Below are positions 10,135-19,431 of a DNA stretch of 64,000 nt, piece by piece (the first letter of the stretch is position 1; every line of letters starts with the position of its first letter). The stretch covers positions 22,158 to 86,157 of the forward strand of contig NZ_JACHCP010000012.1 in assembly GCF_014207185.1 (NCBI RefSeq), read 5' to 3'. Source of the stretch: Rhodanobacter sp. A1T4 (GTDB lineage Bacteria > Pseudomonadota > Gammaproteobacteria > Xanthomonadales > Rhodanobacteraceae). The notes below the pieces were generated by a model. It had not been told where the DNA came from, ran no database searches, and was given only the letters and a program-made list of their open reading frames with translations. The position numbers and the translations under genes were made by a program.

Positions 10135-12519
10135 TCAGCCCAGCGTTTCCAGCAAGCGCTTGGCGACATCCTGCTGAATCTGCGTACCTTCCTTGATCAC
10201 TTCATCGAGCATGGCGCGAGCACCGTCGGCATCGCCCATGTCGACATAGGCACGCGCCAGATCGAGTTTGGTATCGACCGGATCATCGTTGAAATCATCC
10301 AGGCCATCATGACTGCTGCCGGCGTGCGCGCTGTCCCTGTGAGCCGCAACCGGCTCCTCGAACTGCCAGCTTGAGCCTGGTTTGACCGGAGCCACTGAAG
10401 AAAGCTCGGCATGCGAATCCGACGCACTGGGCGGAACAACCGGCTTGCCGGTTTCCGGCTCGCCACCAGGCGGGTTCACGCGATCCGGCGTAGTCAAATC
10501 GAAATTGAAATGGTACTCACTGACCGTCTTGGAAGATGGCAATGGTGGCATCGCCGGCGGGACTTTGGCCGCAGGCGCCTCAACTTCAGGCAGTGCTGCA
10601 TCAGACGCATAGTGATCGAGATCGAACGCACGACGCGCTTCATTCATTTCGTGCGGCGGCAACTCGACGTGGTGATCGAACAACGGATGGCCCGGCGCGA
10701 GATCCTCGCCCATGTGCAGAACGTCCTGCCATTCATCCTGATCGGTATCGGTGATATGCGCATGCATCGCTTCGGCAGCCGCTTCGAAATGATCGACATC
10801 GCGACGCGAGTAATACAGCGTGACCAGCTCCAGATGCAGGCCGATATCGTCAGGATGTTCGGCCAACTGGTCCAGCAGCTCGTTCTGATCGATGTCACTC
10901 GGGTCGTGTCCGATCGACTCCGAGCCGAAACGGTCAGCGAGCGAGGACGATGATTGCCCGATCGGGGAGGATGCCTTGCGCCGGCGACCCAGCAAGGCCA
11001 GCAGGATCAACAGCACAATCGCACCAGCGCCTGCAGCCCACGCCCAAGTCTGGGTATACCAAGGCTCGTCGTTTACTACGGGCGCAGGGCTCGGCTTGAT
11101 CACCGGTACGGGCTTGACTGCCACGGGAGCGCTGGCTGCAACCACTGGCGTCGCGGTCGATTTCACGGAGCTTGATGCGACCGGGGCAGCAGCAGGAGTG
11201 GACGCCGCCGAGACCGGTGCCGCAGCCGTGCCGGCAGCAGCCACCGTCGTCGTGGCTACCGGCTTCGTCGCCGGAGTTGCCGCTACGGCCGGAGCACTCG
11301 CGGCAGCCGCGATAACGGGCGCTGACTGTGCCGGCAAACCCGCCGCCTTGCGCGCGGCGGCAAGCTTGTTCTGCAGATCGGCTATCTCGCTGTCCTTGAG
11401 GGACAACAGATGCTCGTTCTTGCTGTTGATATCGTTCAAATCCTGCAGGCGCGTTTTCAGATCCGTGCTCTGCTGCTGGGCGCTGGCCAGGCTTTCTTGC
11501 GTGCGTTGCAGATCCTGACGCAAGCCGGACGTCGATTTATCGCCCTTGCCACCCGCCTTGCCACCCTGGTCGGCCGAACCCTGCTGATCACTGGCGGATA
11601 CGAGTGCCAGACGATCGGCTGTACTGTTTGCCGTCGAGGTCGGTGCACTGGACGAACGCGTTGCCGCATCTGCCACGGCAGTGGATTTGCCGACCCTGCC
11701 GGCACGCCAGTCGCTGTTCTGCCGCTGCACTTCGGCAATGGCGGCGGCAGCAGCTAGCGTCTGTGCCTCGGAAGTGGTGGGAATACGCAAAATGGCGCCG
11801 CGCTTTAGCGCATTGATATTGTCGCGATAGAACGCATCCGGATTGGCCTGTTTCAGCGCGATCAGCATCTGGTTCATGCTCACGCCGGAGCCCGGCGCCG
11901 TGCTGCGCGCAATCGCCGACAACGTTTGCCCGCTCTCGACCGGGCCATACTTGCCCTTGTCGGCGGTGGCTGAGGCCGACTGTGTTTTCGGTTCGGCTGC
12001 AGGGCGCCTCGGTCGGGGGGCTGCAGTTTCAGTTGTCGAAGATGTCGCGGCAGTGCTGCGCGCCGGATGGCTTGACGCCAAATGCGTTGATGGCTGGGAT
12101 GCTGCAGCCACCGTACTGCCGGGCTGTGAATTGGGTGGATCAAGCAGAATGGCAAACTCGCGAACGCTTTTGCCCGCGTGGCCATCCACTTCGATCAACA
12201 GATCGAGATAGGGGTCGTTCACCGCCACCGTGCTGGTAATGCGGATGACCGATCGGCCGCCGTTGGTGACGACGCTGAAACTCAGCGGCACGGTAGGTCG
12301 CCCACCCACGATGCCAGCCCGGGCAAAGTCCTCATTCGAGGCCAGTTGCGCAGTCAGCCCCTTCAAATCCGCCGGAGTGGCAGCATTGATCGGGATTTCA
12401 GCCAGCAGTGGCTGCCACAACGCCGATTTGACCTGGATCTGACCCATGTCCAGCGCCAGCACCTGGCTACTACCCAGCGCCAGCGCCACCAGCATCGACA
12501 ACTTCAACGAACGATTCAT
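10135..12519 (-). CDS. fimV: FimV/HubP polar hub protein
   Basis: Inner-membrane polar landmark protein linked to type IV pili, chemotaxis and flagellar placement. The 794 residues show the expected order: signal peptide (residues 1-22), the FimV N-terminal domain (LDMGQIQVKSALWQPLLAEI and onward), a LysM segment around 190-250 (YGPVESGQTLSAIA), a Gln-rich coiled coil near 330-390, a long Ala/Pro/Val linker, one membrane segment (AWAAGAGAIVLLILLALLG) followed by RRRK, an acidic cytoplasmic tail and a C-terminal TPR-like FimV domain (DTKLDLARAYVDMGDADGAR). In Xanthomonadales fimV commonly sits between asd and truA, as here. Confidence 0.93.
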   Translation of the reverse strand: MNRSLKLSMLVALALGSSQVLALDMGQIQVKSALWQPLLAEIPINAATPADLKGLTAQLASNEDFARAGIVGGRPTVPLSFSVVTNGGRSVIRITSTVAVNDPYLDLLIEVDGHAGKSVREFAILLDPPNSQPGSTVAAASQPSTHLASSHPARSTAATSSTTETAAPRPRRPAAEPKTQSASATADKGKYGPVESGQTLSAIARSTAPGSGVSMNQMLIALKQANPDAFYRDNINALKRGAILRIPTTSEAQTLAAAAAIAEVQRQNSDWRAGRVGKSTAVADAATRSSSAPTSTANSTADRLALVSASDQQGSADQGGKAGGKGDKSTSGLRQDLQRTQESLASAQQQSTDLKTRLQDLNDINSKNEHLLSLKDSEIADLQNKLAAARKAAGLPAQSAPVIAAAASAPAVAATPATKPVATTTVAAAGTAAAPVSAASTPAAAPVASSSVKSTATPVVAASAPVAVKPVPVIKPSPAPVVNDEPWYTQTWAWAAGAGAIVLLILLALLGRRRKASSPIGQSSSSLADRFGSESIGHDPSDIDQNELLDQLAEHPDDIGLHLELVTLYYSRRDVDHFEAAAEAMHAHITDTDQDEWQDVLHMGEDLAPGHPLFDHHVELPPHEMNEARRAFDLDHYASDAALPEVEAPAAKVPPAMPPLPSSKTVSEYHFNFDLTTPDRVNPPGGEPETGKPVVPPSASDSHAELSSVAPVKPGSSWQFEEPVAAHRDSAHAGSSHDGLDDFNDDPVDTKLDLARAYVDMGDADGARAMLDEVIKEGTQIQQDVAKRLLETLG

Positions 12520-12686
12520 TGCGTGTTCCCCCGAACGACTCTTAACGCCACTAGATTAAAGTCGCCATCGCGGCGGCGAACGCTCCAGACGCGGAGCCAC
12601 TTTAGTTACATGCATGCCAATCAACAATAGCTGAAACGACCACTTGCAGTACATTCCTGTAGTTCGTTCTCGCTCTACAGCACACT

Positions 12687-13010
12687 TCAGCGATGTCCAA
12701 CCGCCGGTTTTGTGTGCAACGCCTGCAACTCCTGCTGCATTTTGGCAATGGTTTGATCCTGCTGCTGCAGGCGTTGACTGGCTTGCTTGCTGTCCGATTC
12801 CTGCTTCGCCACCGTGTCCTGCAACTGCCTGACCTGGGCCTGCTGCTGCTCAAGCTGCTGTTTGGCCTGTGCCAACGACGCCTGCGTTGCTGCGGCAGAA
12901 TGGGTCTGGTGCGCCTGCCCCTGACCGCCGCCAGCCCAGGCGGCGGACGAAACCATCAGCAAAACCAGACCAGCGACTTTCCAATCGCGCACTCCGACCA
13001 CACCTGCCAT
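12687..13010 (-). CDS. small exported coiled-coil protein, coupled to asd
   Basis: Protein of 107 residues with an N-terminal hydrophobic signal segment (VAGLVLLMVSSAAWAGG) and then a Gln-rich heptad-like region of about 70 residues (QASLAQAKQQLEQQQ and following) predicting a single long coiled coil. ATG 13010 shares one base with the asd stop codon (TGATG), so it is translated by coupling from asd; the longer open frame from 13094 is just overlap with asd. Function unknown. Its place between asd and fimV suggests an envelope role next to the FimV hub, but this is inference. Confidence 0.65.
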   Translation of the reverse strand: MAGVVGVRDWKVAGLVLLMVSSAAWAGGGQGQAHQTHSAAATQASLAQAKQQLEQQQAQVRQLQDTVAKQESDSKQASQRLQQQDQTIAKMQQELQALHTKPAVGHR

Positions 13011-14041
13011 CACAGGTAATCCTCGATCAACTTTTCGGCAATCTGCACGGCGTTGAGTGCCGCACCCTTGCGGATATTGTCCGAGACAATCCATAGATCC
13101 AGGCCGCGTTCGTGCGAAATATCCTCGCGGATACGCCCGACGTATACGGCGTCGTTGCCGGCGGCCTCCCCCACCGGCGTCGGATAACCGCCCGGCTTGC
13201 GCTCGTCCATCAACACCACACCTTCGGCCTGTTGCAACAGTTCACGCGCCTGCTCGGCGGTGATCTTGTCGGTCGTCTCGATATGCACCGCCTCGGAGTG
13301 ACCGTAGAACACCGGCACGCGAACCGCGGTCGGATTGACCTGGATCGACTCATCTTCCAGAATTTTACGGGTCTCCCAGACCAGCTTCATTTCTTCCTTG
13401 GTGTAACCATTCGGCTGAAACTCGTCGATCTGCGGGATGACATTGAACGCGATCTGTGCCGGGAATTTCTTGCCCGGGTCGACGCTTTGGAAATTCAGCA
13501 GCGCAGCGGTCTGCCGGCCAAGCTCCTCCATGCCCTGACGACCGGCACCTGACACCGACTGGTACGTCGCCACGTTGATCCGCTCGATCTGCACCGCACG
13601 ATGAATCGGTGCCAGCGCCACCAGCATCTGCATGGTCGAGCAGTTGGGGTTAGCTATGATGCCGCGGCGCGTGTAGTCAGCAATGGCATGCGGATTGACC
13701 TCGCTGATCACCAGCGGCACGTCATCGTCGTAGCGAAACTCCGAAGTATTGTCGATCACCACGGCACCGGCCGCTGCCGCACGTGGCGCGTGCTCGCGGC
13801 TGACCGAACCGCCGGCCGAGAAGAACGCGATATCGACCCCCGCGAAATCGTAGGTATCGAGCAGCTGAACCGTCACCTCTTGGCCTGCATACGTGACTTT
13901 GCCACCGGCAGATCGCTCACTCGCCAAGGGCACCAGCTCGCTGACCGGAAAATCACGGCTGGCCAGAATCGCCAGCAACGTTTCACCGACGGCGCCCGTC
14001 GCACCGACCATTGCCACTTTGTAACTGCTCTTTTTACTCAC
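13010..14041 (-). CDS. asd: aspartate-semialdehyde dehydrogenase
   Basis: Reduces aspartyl phosphate to aspartate semialdehyde for lysine/diaminopimelate, threonine and methionine synthesis. 343 residues with the NADP-binding VGATGAVG near the start, the catalytic cysteine C134 in NPNCST, the GAGRQG motif and the substrate-binding RVPVFYGHSE with its histidine. Complete. The next gene on the strand starts in the stop codon. Confidence 0.96.
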   Translation of the reverse strand: MSKKSSYKVAMVGATGAVGETLLAILASRDFPVSELVPLASERSAGGKVTYAGQEVTVQLLDTYDFAGVDIAFFSAGGSVSREHAPRAAAAGAVVIDNTSEFRYDDDVPLVISEVNPHAIADYTRRGIIANPNCSTMQMLVALAPIHRAVQIERINVATYQSVSGAGRQGMEELGRQTAALLNFQSVDPGKKFPAQIAFNVIPQIDEFQPNGYTKEEMKLVWETRKILEDESIQVNPTAVRVPVFYGHSEAVHIETTDKITAEQARELLQQAEGVVLMDERKPGGYPTPVGEAAGNDAVYVGRIREDISHERGLDLWIVSDNIRKGAALNAVQIAEKLIEDYL

Positions 14042-14169
14042 TGATCTTTTACCTGCGATTCCAGTTCACGAGAGGTTCGATATAAAAATTGATGGCCGAC
14101 AAAACGCAGATCCATCCAAACCGTCGTCGCAGAATATACGAGTGGGCGTTTGGACGGCTACGTGTCCCA

Positions 14170-15165
14170 TCACTTTCCCAGCACTTCGGCATTGATCGGG
14201 CTTGGTGGATGTCCTGCCTGCAGTCCGTGGCCTAGCGCCGCGATCAGATTGTCGGCTGCCAGTGTGGCCATTGCGTGGCGCGTTTCTTCGGTCGCGCTGC
14301 CAAGATGCGGGCTGAGCACGGCATTCTCGAGCGCCAGTAAATCGGGGTGCACCGCCGGCTCACCTTCGAATACGTCCAGCCCCGCAGCCGCCAGTCGGCC
14401 CTCACGCAGCGCTGCGGCCAGCGCCACATCATCGACGATGCCACCGCGCGCGATGTTTACCAGCACGGCTTGCGGTTTCATCAGCGCCAGCTCCAGGGCA
14501 CCGATAACGTGCCGGTTTTCCGAAGTGAATGGCAGCACCAGGATCAGATGATCGGACTCACGCAACAGCGTGGACTTTTCAACATATCGCGCCTTGCAGG
14601 CTTCCTCGATATCGGCCGGCAGGCGATGACGGTTGTGATAAATCACCGGCATACCAAAGCCCCCCGCACGTCGCGCAATCGCTTGACCGATCCGGCCCAT
14701 GCCGAGGATGCCCAACGTCTTGCCGTGTACGTCGACACCAAGCCAATCGTCAAAGCGCATGCCATTCCACTGCCCCGCGCGCAGCCAGCGTTCGGCTGCA
14801 CCGACGCGACGCGAGGCGGCCAGCATCAATGCCCAGGCGTAATCGGCCACGCTCTCGTCGAGCACCCCGGGTGTATTGCACGCAAGCACGCCAGACTGAG
14901 TCAGCGCGGGAATATCCAGATTGTTGTAACCAACGCCCAGGTTGGCGATGGCCTTCAATCGCCGATTGCCGTCGAGCACCGAGGCATCCACGCGATCGCT
15001 ACCACCCACTATGGCACCATCGAAATCGGCAAGCGTGCCTTTCAGCTGTTCGGCCGAGCGTTTCTGGTCGACCGTCTCTGCCACGACGTCGAAATATTGT
15101 TCGAGCCTGGTCACGATATCGGGGAAAAGTGGCCGAGATATCCACACGCGTTGCCGCTTGCTCAT
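14170..15165 (-). CDS. D-isomer-specific 2-hydroxyacid dehydrogenase (glyoxylate/hydroxypyruvate reductase type)
   Basis: NAD(P)-dependent dehydrogenase of 331 residues. The Rossmann motif GMGRIG is at 155-160, and the catalytic triad of the family is in place: R240 (NIARGGIVDD), E269 (FEGEP) and H287 (SPHLGSA). It resembles GhrB-type glyoxylate/hydroxypyruvate or 2-ketogluconate reductases more than SerA (no ACT domain) or PdxB. Substrate cannot be fixed. It stands alone between asd and aroC, with 128 bases before asd that hold no feature I can name. Confidence 0.85.
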   Translation of the reverse strand: MSKRQRVWISRPLFPDIVTRLEQYFDVVAETVDQKRSAEQLKGTLADFDGAIVGGSDRVDASVLDGNRRLKAIANLGVGYNNLDIPALTQSGVLACNTPGVLDESVADYAWALMLAASRRVGAAERWLRAGQWNGMRFDDWLGVDVHGKTLGILGMGRIGQAIARRAGGFGMPVIYHNRHRLPADIEEACKARYVEKSTLLRESDHLILVLPFTSENRHVIGALELALMKPQAVLVNIARGGIVDDVALAAALREGRLAAAGLDVFEGEPAVHPDLLALENAVLSPHLGSATEETRHAMATLAADNLIAALGHGLQAGHPPSPINAEVLGK

Positions 15166-15217
15166 CCAGCAAATGCCTCCTCAATAGCCCTTCGACCCAT
15201 AAAAATTCCCGACCGCA

Positions 15218-16306
15218 TCAGGGAATCCTGGGCTCGACCGTACCGACATCTCCGCACTGCGCGCGATGACGCAGCGCATGATCGATCAGCACCAGTGCCA
15301 TCATCGCCTCGGCGATCGGCGTGGCACGGATGCCGACACAGGGATCATGGCGACCCTTGGTCACGACCTCGGTTGCTTCACCTGCTGTGTTCACGCTGTG
15401 ACCGGGAATCAGGATGCTTGAGGTCGGCTTCAGAACGATCGATGCTGTCACCGGCTGCCCGCTGCTGATGCCGCCGAGAATGCCACCCGCGTGATTGGAC
15501 GTAAAGCCGTCCATACGCATCTCATCGCGATGCTCGCTGCCGCGCTGATTCACGGCGGCGAAGCCGTCACCAATCTCTACTCCCTTAACCGCGTTGATCG
15601 ACATCAGCGCGCTGGCCAGATCGCTGTCGAGCTTGCCGTAGATCGGCTCGCCCCAGCCCGGGGGCACGCCATCGGCCACCACGTTCACACGCGCGCCGAC
15701 CGAGTCACCGGACTTGCGCAGCGCGTTGATAAACATCTCCAGCTCGGCAACCTGCGCGGCATCGGGCCAGAAGAAGGGATTCTGCTCCACCGCGTCCCAA
15801 TCGAAAGCCCTCGGCGTGATCTCGCCGATCTGGGCCAGATAGCCGCGCACGCGCACGCCATAACGCTCGGCCAGCCATTTCTTGGCGATCACGCCCGCAG
15901 CTACCCGCATTGTGGTCTCGCGCGCGGAAGAACGACCGCCGCCGCGCGGATCACGGATACCGTACTTCTGCCAATAGGTGTAGTCGGCGTGACCTGGACG
16001 AAACGTCTGCGCGATATCGCCGTAATCCTTGCTGCGCTGATCGGTATTGCGAATCAGCAGCCCAATCGGCGTGCCGGTAGTCTTGCCCTCGTAGACGCCG
16101 GACAGGATTTCCACGTCGTCCGCCTCGTGTCGCTGCGAGGTATAGCGGCTCTTGCCAGTGGCGCGCCGATCCAGATCGCGGCGAAACTCTTCCACCCCGA
16201 TCGGCAGCCCAGGGGGGCAGCCGTCGATTACACAGCCTATCGCCGGCCCGTGACTTTCGCCAAAGGTGGTGACAGTAAAAATCTTGCCGAAGGAGTTGCT
16301 GGACAT
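15218..16306 (-). CDS. aroC: chorismate synthase
   Basis: Last enzyme of the shikimate pathway: EPSP to chorismate with reduced FMN. ATG 16306 gives 362 residues beginning [20 protein letters not shown], the family signature; the open frame from 16378 adds 24 residues without resemblance. The other signatures [17 protein letters not shown] and [13 protein letters not shown] are intact. It lies near trp genes that use its product but on its own transcript. Confidence 0.96.
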   Translation of the reverse strand: MSSNSFGKIFTVTTFGESHGPAIGCVIDGCPPGLPIGVEEFRRDLDRRATGKSRYTSQRHEADDVEILSGVYEGKTTGTPIGLLIRNTDQRSKDYGDIAQTFRPGHADYTYWQKYGIRDPRGGGRSSARETTMRVAAGVIAKKWLAERYGVRVRGYLAQIGEITPRAFDWDAVEQNPFFWPDAAQVAELEMFINALRKSGDSVGARVNVVADGVPPGWGEPIYGKLDSDLASALMSINAVKGVEIGDGFAAVNQRGSEHRDEMRMDGFTSNHAGGILGGISSGQPVTASIVLKPTSSILIPGHSVNTAGEATEVVTKGRHDPCVGIRATPIAEAMMALVLIDHALRHRAQCGDVGTVEPRIP

Positions 16307-16338
16307 GGCGCCTGGATGCCGTTGAAAACCGTGACAGC

Positions 16339-16902
16339 TTAACCGCGATGAGGTTTTGCTGTGCAGCAGGCCTGCCACTCCCGATCGAGCATGGCGTAGA
16401 TCACATCATCGGCCCACTCGCCATCCATGCGCAGGCTTTCACGAAAATGCGCTTCCTTGCGCATGCCGACACCCTCGAGCAGCTTGATACTGGCGTGATT
16501 GCGCGGGTCAACCGAACCAAACACGCGATGCTTGTGCAAACCGTCGAAGACGAAGCCCAACACGGCATTCAGTGCCTCGGTCGCAATGCCTCGCTTCTGA
16601 TAAGCAGGCGACAGGCTGATACCCAGTTCGACAGCTGCCTCGGCATCAGCCACGAAATGCAAGCCAACATCACCAATCAGCTCGTCGGTACGGCTCCATC
16701 GGATAGCCCGCTGGAACCAGGTTCCCGGTGTATCCGGCGCAACCGCGTGACAGGCCTCGATAAAGCGACGCGCGTCGTCCACGAATGCTGGCCGCCAGCC
16801 CTGGTAACGACTGACCTCGGGATCGGCGCGATAGCGAAACAGCACCTCGGCATCTTCGCGGCGCAGCCCGTCGAGCCGCAGTCGTGTCGTAGTCAGCTGC
16901 AT
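16339..16902 (-). CDS. GNAT-family N-acetyltransferase (RimJ/RimL-like)
   Basis: 187 residues of the Acetyltransf_3 type. [17 protein letters not shown] begins the fold, [20 protein letters not shown] is the acetyl-CoA pyrophosphate-binding motif (Q/R-x-x-G-x-G/A variant), and the C-terminal [21 protein letters not shown] is typical of RimJ/RimL enzymes acting on protein N-termini or small amines. The substrate is unknown. Located 32 bases upstream of aroC and just downstream of prmB on the same strand, so the three may share a transcript. Confidence 0.85.
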   Translation of the reverse strand: MQLTTTRLRLDGLRREDAEVLFRYRADPEVSRYQGWRPAFVDDARRFIEACHAVAPDTPGTWFQRAIRWSRTDELIGDVGLHFVADAEAAVELGISLSPAYQKRGIATEALNAVLGFVFDGLHKHRVFGSVDPRNHASIKLLEGVGMRKEAHFRESLRMDGEWADDVIYAMLDREWQACCTAKPHRG

Positions 16903-16929
16903 TGCCGTCGCCTGCCAGTTGCCGGCAGA

Positions 16930-17853
16930 TCAACCAGGACGTCGATCCGCCGCCGCACGAATCGCACCGGCGTGCTCGAGCAGATCGCGCCGTTCGATCG
17001 CAAATACGCCCATCGCGCCAACCTTGAACTCGATCCACACAAAGGGAACTTCCGGCAGCAAAGCGGATAACGCGTGCTCACTCTCGCCCACCTCAACGAT
17101 CAGCAAGCCATCGTCGGTGAGGTAGTCAGCCGCCTCATTGAGCATGCGCAAACAGAGGTCGAGACCGTCTTCGCCGGAGGTCAAGCCGAGCTTCGGCTCA
17201 TGCCGGTACTCGCCCGGCAACGCGGTGTATTCGTCCTCGGTGACATACGGTGGATTGGAGACGATCAGGCTATAGCGTTGGCCTTTGATGCCGGCAAAGA
17301 GATCGGACTGGATCGCATTGACGCGGCCTTCCAGGTGCTGGAACACGATATTTTCCCGCGCCAGCGACAGCGCGTCCTCGCTGATGTCGACGATGTCGAC
17401 CTGCCACTCCGGGTTGTACTCTGCCATCGCGATGCCAATGCAGCCCGAGCCGGTGCACAGATCCAGCGCGCGCTCGATGTGGCGATCGTCCAGCCACGGC
17501 GCAAAGCGCGACTCGATCAGCTCGGCGATCGGTGAACGTGGCACCAGCGCCCGGCGATCGCTCTTGAACTTCAGTCCCGCAAACCAGGTTTCGCCAACCA
17601 GATAAGCCACCGGCAAACGCTCATTGATGCGGCGGTCGATCAACGCCAATACGTTTTCGCGCTCGTCCCTGGTCAGGCGGCCGGCCCCGTAAGCCGGGGG
17701 AATGTCCGGCGGCAGATGCAGACTGGCCAGCACCAGGTGCGTGGCTTCGTCAATCGGGTTGTCATGGCTGTGCCCGAAGGTAAGCCCGGCGGCCGAGAAG
17801 CGACTTGCGCCATAGCGGATGAAGTCGATGATCGAGGCAAGTTCGGCAGTCAC
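16930..17853 (-). CDS. prmB: 50S ribosomal protein L3 glutamine methyltransferase
   Basis: SAM-dependent N5-glutamine methyltransferase of 307 residues. The N-terminal helical domain (YGASRFSAAGLTFGHSHDNPID) with the H-D-N-P element separates PrmB from PrmC. ALDLCTGSGCIG is the SAM site, followed by VDISEDAL and the catalytic SNPPYV. Starts with ATG 17853 and is divergent from psd with an 82-base gap. It modifies a glutamine of L3 during 50S assembly according to family knowledge. Confidence 0.92.
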   Translation of the reverse strand: MTAELASIIDFIRYGASRFSAAGLTFGHSHDNPIDEATHLVLASLHLPPDIPPAYGAGRLTRDERENVLALIDRRINERLPVAYLVGETWFAGLKFKSDRRALVPRSPIAELIESRFAPWLDDRHIERALDLCTGSGCIGIAMAEYNPEWQVDIVDISEDALSLARENIVFQHLEGRVNAIQSDLFAGIKGQRYSLIVSNPPYVTEDEYTALPGEYRHEPKLGLTSGEDGLDLCLRMLNEAADYLTDDGLLIVEVGESEHALSALLPEVPFVWIEFKVGAMGVFAIERRDLLEHAGAIRAAADRRPG

Positions 17854-17935
17854 GGAGAATCCTGGGCATACGCGGTCAAGGGCGGGCAGTATAAAGCCAG
17901 CGACCCGGATCGCCCGGCTTGCTTATACTGGAGGG

Positions 17936-18772
17936 ATGACCTTCAAAATCGTCCTCCAGTATGTGCTGCCCCACCGCGCGCTGTCGCGAGTGGTTTATTG
18001 GGCTACGCGCTGGACGTTTGCGCCGTGGAAGAACTGGCTGATCAGCACCATCGTGCGCAATTACCAGGTCAACATGACCGAGGCGGTGCAGTCCGATCCG
18101 TCGGCGTACCAACACTTCAATGCCTTCTTTACCCGCAAGCTGCGCGCCGACGCGCGGCTTGCGGATGCCGACCCAGCCACCCTGCTCTGCCCAGCCGACG
18201 GCCGCATCAGCCAGTCCGGCGACATCGTCGAAGGACGGATCTTTCAGGCCAAGGGCCACGACTACACCGCCGCCGAGCTGCTGGGTGACGAAGCCGCCGC
18301 CGCGCCTTATCGCAACGGTCGCTTCGTCAACGTCTACCTCTCACCGCGCGACTACCATCGCGTGCACATGCCGCTGGCCGGGCGCCTGAAGGAGACCGTA
18401 CACGTGCCGGGTCGCATTTTCAGCGTGGCGCCATTCGCGGTGGAAGCGATCCCCCGGCTATTTGCGCGCAACGAGCGGCTGGTTTGCCATTTCGAAGGTG
18501 AGCATGGTCCGTTCGTGTTGGTGATGGTCGGTGCGATTCTGGTGTCATCGGTGGCCACAGTGTGGGATGGCCTAGTGATTCCGCCCTATGCGTCATCGAT
18601 CCGCCGCAAGTCGTTCGAGGGCCAGGACATCACGCTGGAACGTTTCGCCGAGATGGCCCGTTTCAATATGGGCTCCACGGTGATCCTGTTGATGCCGGAA
18701 GGCATGGCGACACTGGATACCCTGCAACACCAGCAACCGGTGCAGGTTGGCCAGCGGATCGGCTCCTGCTGA
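17936..18772 (+). CDS. psd: phosphatidylserine decarboxylase proenzyme
   Basis: Makes phosphatidylethanolamine at the inner membrane. ATG 17936 gives 278 residues; the upstream extension to 17819 lies in the prmB start region. D88, H144 and S247 correspond to the Asp/His/Ser self-cleavage triad, and cleavage at G246-S247 in NMGST would leave the pyruvoyl beta/alpha chains; methionine replaces the usual leucine of LGST. A purine-rich GGAGGG abuts the ATG with almost no spacing, and TATACT (17924-17929) ends seven bases before it, so a leaderless or very short-leader message is possible. Confidence 0.95.
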   Translation: MTFKIVLQYVLPHRALSRVVYWATRWTFAPWKNWLISTIVRNYQVNMTEAVQSDPSAYQHFNAFFTRKLRADARLADADPATLLCPADGRISQSGDIVEGRIFQAKGHDYTAAELLGDEAAAAPYRNGRFVNVYLSPRDYHRVHMPLAGRLKETVHVPGRIFSVAPFAVEAIPRLFARNERLVCHFEGEHGPFVLVMVGAILVSSVATVWDGLVIPPYASSIRRKSFEGQDITLERFAEMARFNMGSTVILLMPEGMATLDTLQHQQPVQVGQRIGSC

Positions 18773-18828
18773 AATCGTCCACGCGCGTATGCAAGATCCT
18801 GCTGCCAAATCCAGCCACTCATCGCGTG

Positions 18829-18877
18829 ATGACGCAATACGTCATTTTGTGACGTTCTAGGCGCAATCGCGTATAGT
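18829..18877 (+). promoter_or_regulatory. dyad and candidate promoter upstream of the 18944 gene
   Basis: ATGACG-N5-CGTCAT (18829-18845) is a perfect inverted repeat, followed by TTGTGA (18847-18852) and TATAGT (18872-18877), spaced 19. The spacing is long, so this is only a candidate sigma-70 promoter with an overlapping operator-like dyad. Confidence 0.35.
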
Positions 18878-18943
18878 CCTCTACTACGATCACCGCCAGC
18901 CGCGCAGCGACGCTGCCTTGCCGTTGATCATCAAGGGGAACTC

Positions 18944-19381
18944 ATGCGATTACTCACACCCGTCATCGTGATGATGCGCGCGCGCCAGCTGGCCCGCCAG
19001 TTTCGCGGCATCGAGCGCAGCGTCCGCGCATTGCCGGAACGTAGTCGGCCCCGCATGAGCATGTTGGCTTTGCGTGAGATCGGTCAGGCATCACGCACCG
19101 AGTTTCCACACTTGTATGGCACCGCGCCGGAAGCGCGCTATCTGCCATGGGGTCAAGGCACCGAGGCGGGTTTTGAGCGCGCATGCTCGAATAATCCGGA
19201 GGTCGCCATGCGTGGCATCGCCTTATGGCTGGCCGTGGCGTATCACGAAACCAAGAATTCGCCGCACGCCCGCCTGCAGCCGCAGTTCCGCCAGCTGATG
19301 CAACTGCTGCGGGAAATAAAAGAAGTTCGCACCAGCGGGGATACCGTCGACAGCTGGATGCAGTCAAGTCAGGCGGCCTGA
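18944..19381 (+). CDS. conserved hypothetical protein
   Basis: Soluble protein of 145 residues with no family I recognise. A good AAGGGG ribosome site lies six bases before the ATG and codon use matches the neighbours, so it is probably a real gene. The sequence is basic near the N-terminus (MMRARQLARQFRGIERS) and mostly alpha helical by pattern, without signal peptide or membrane segment. It has its own 170-base upstream region with a dyad. It converges with the lytic transglycosylase gene. Confidence 0.65.
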   Translation: MRLLTPVIVMMRARQLARQFRGIERSVRALPERSRPRMSMLALREIGQASRTEFPHLYGTAPEARYLPWGQGTEAGFERACSNNPEVAMRGIALWLAVAYHETKNSPHARLQPQFRQLMQLLREIKEVRTSGDTVDSWMQSSQAA

Positions 19382-19431
19382 CGGAACGACTGCCTTCGAT
19401 AATTTGTCAGCTCTCCGCCAAACCCGCTGGC

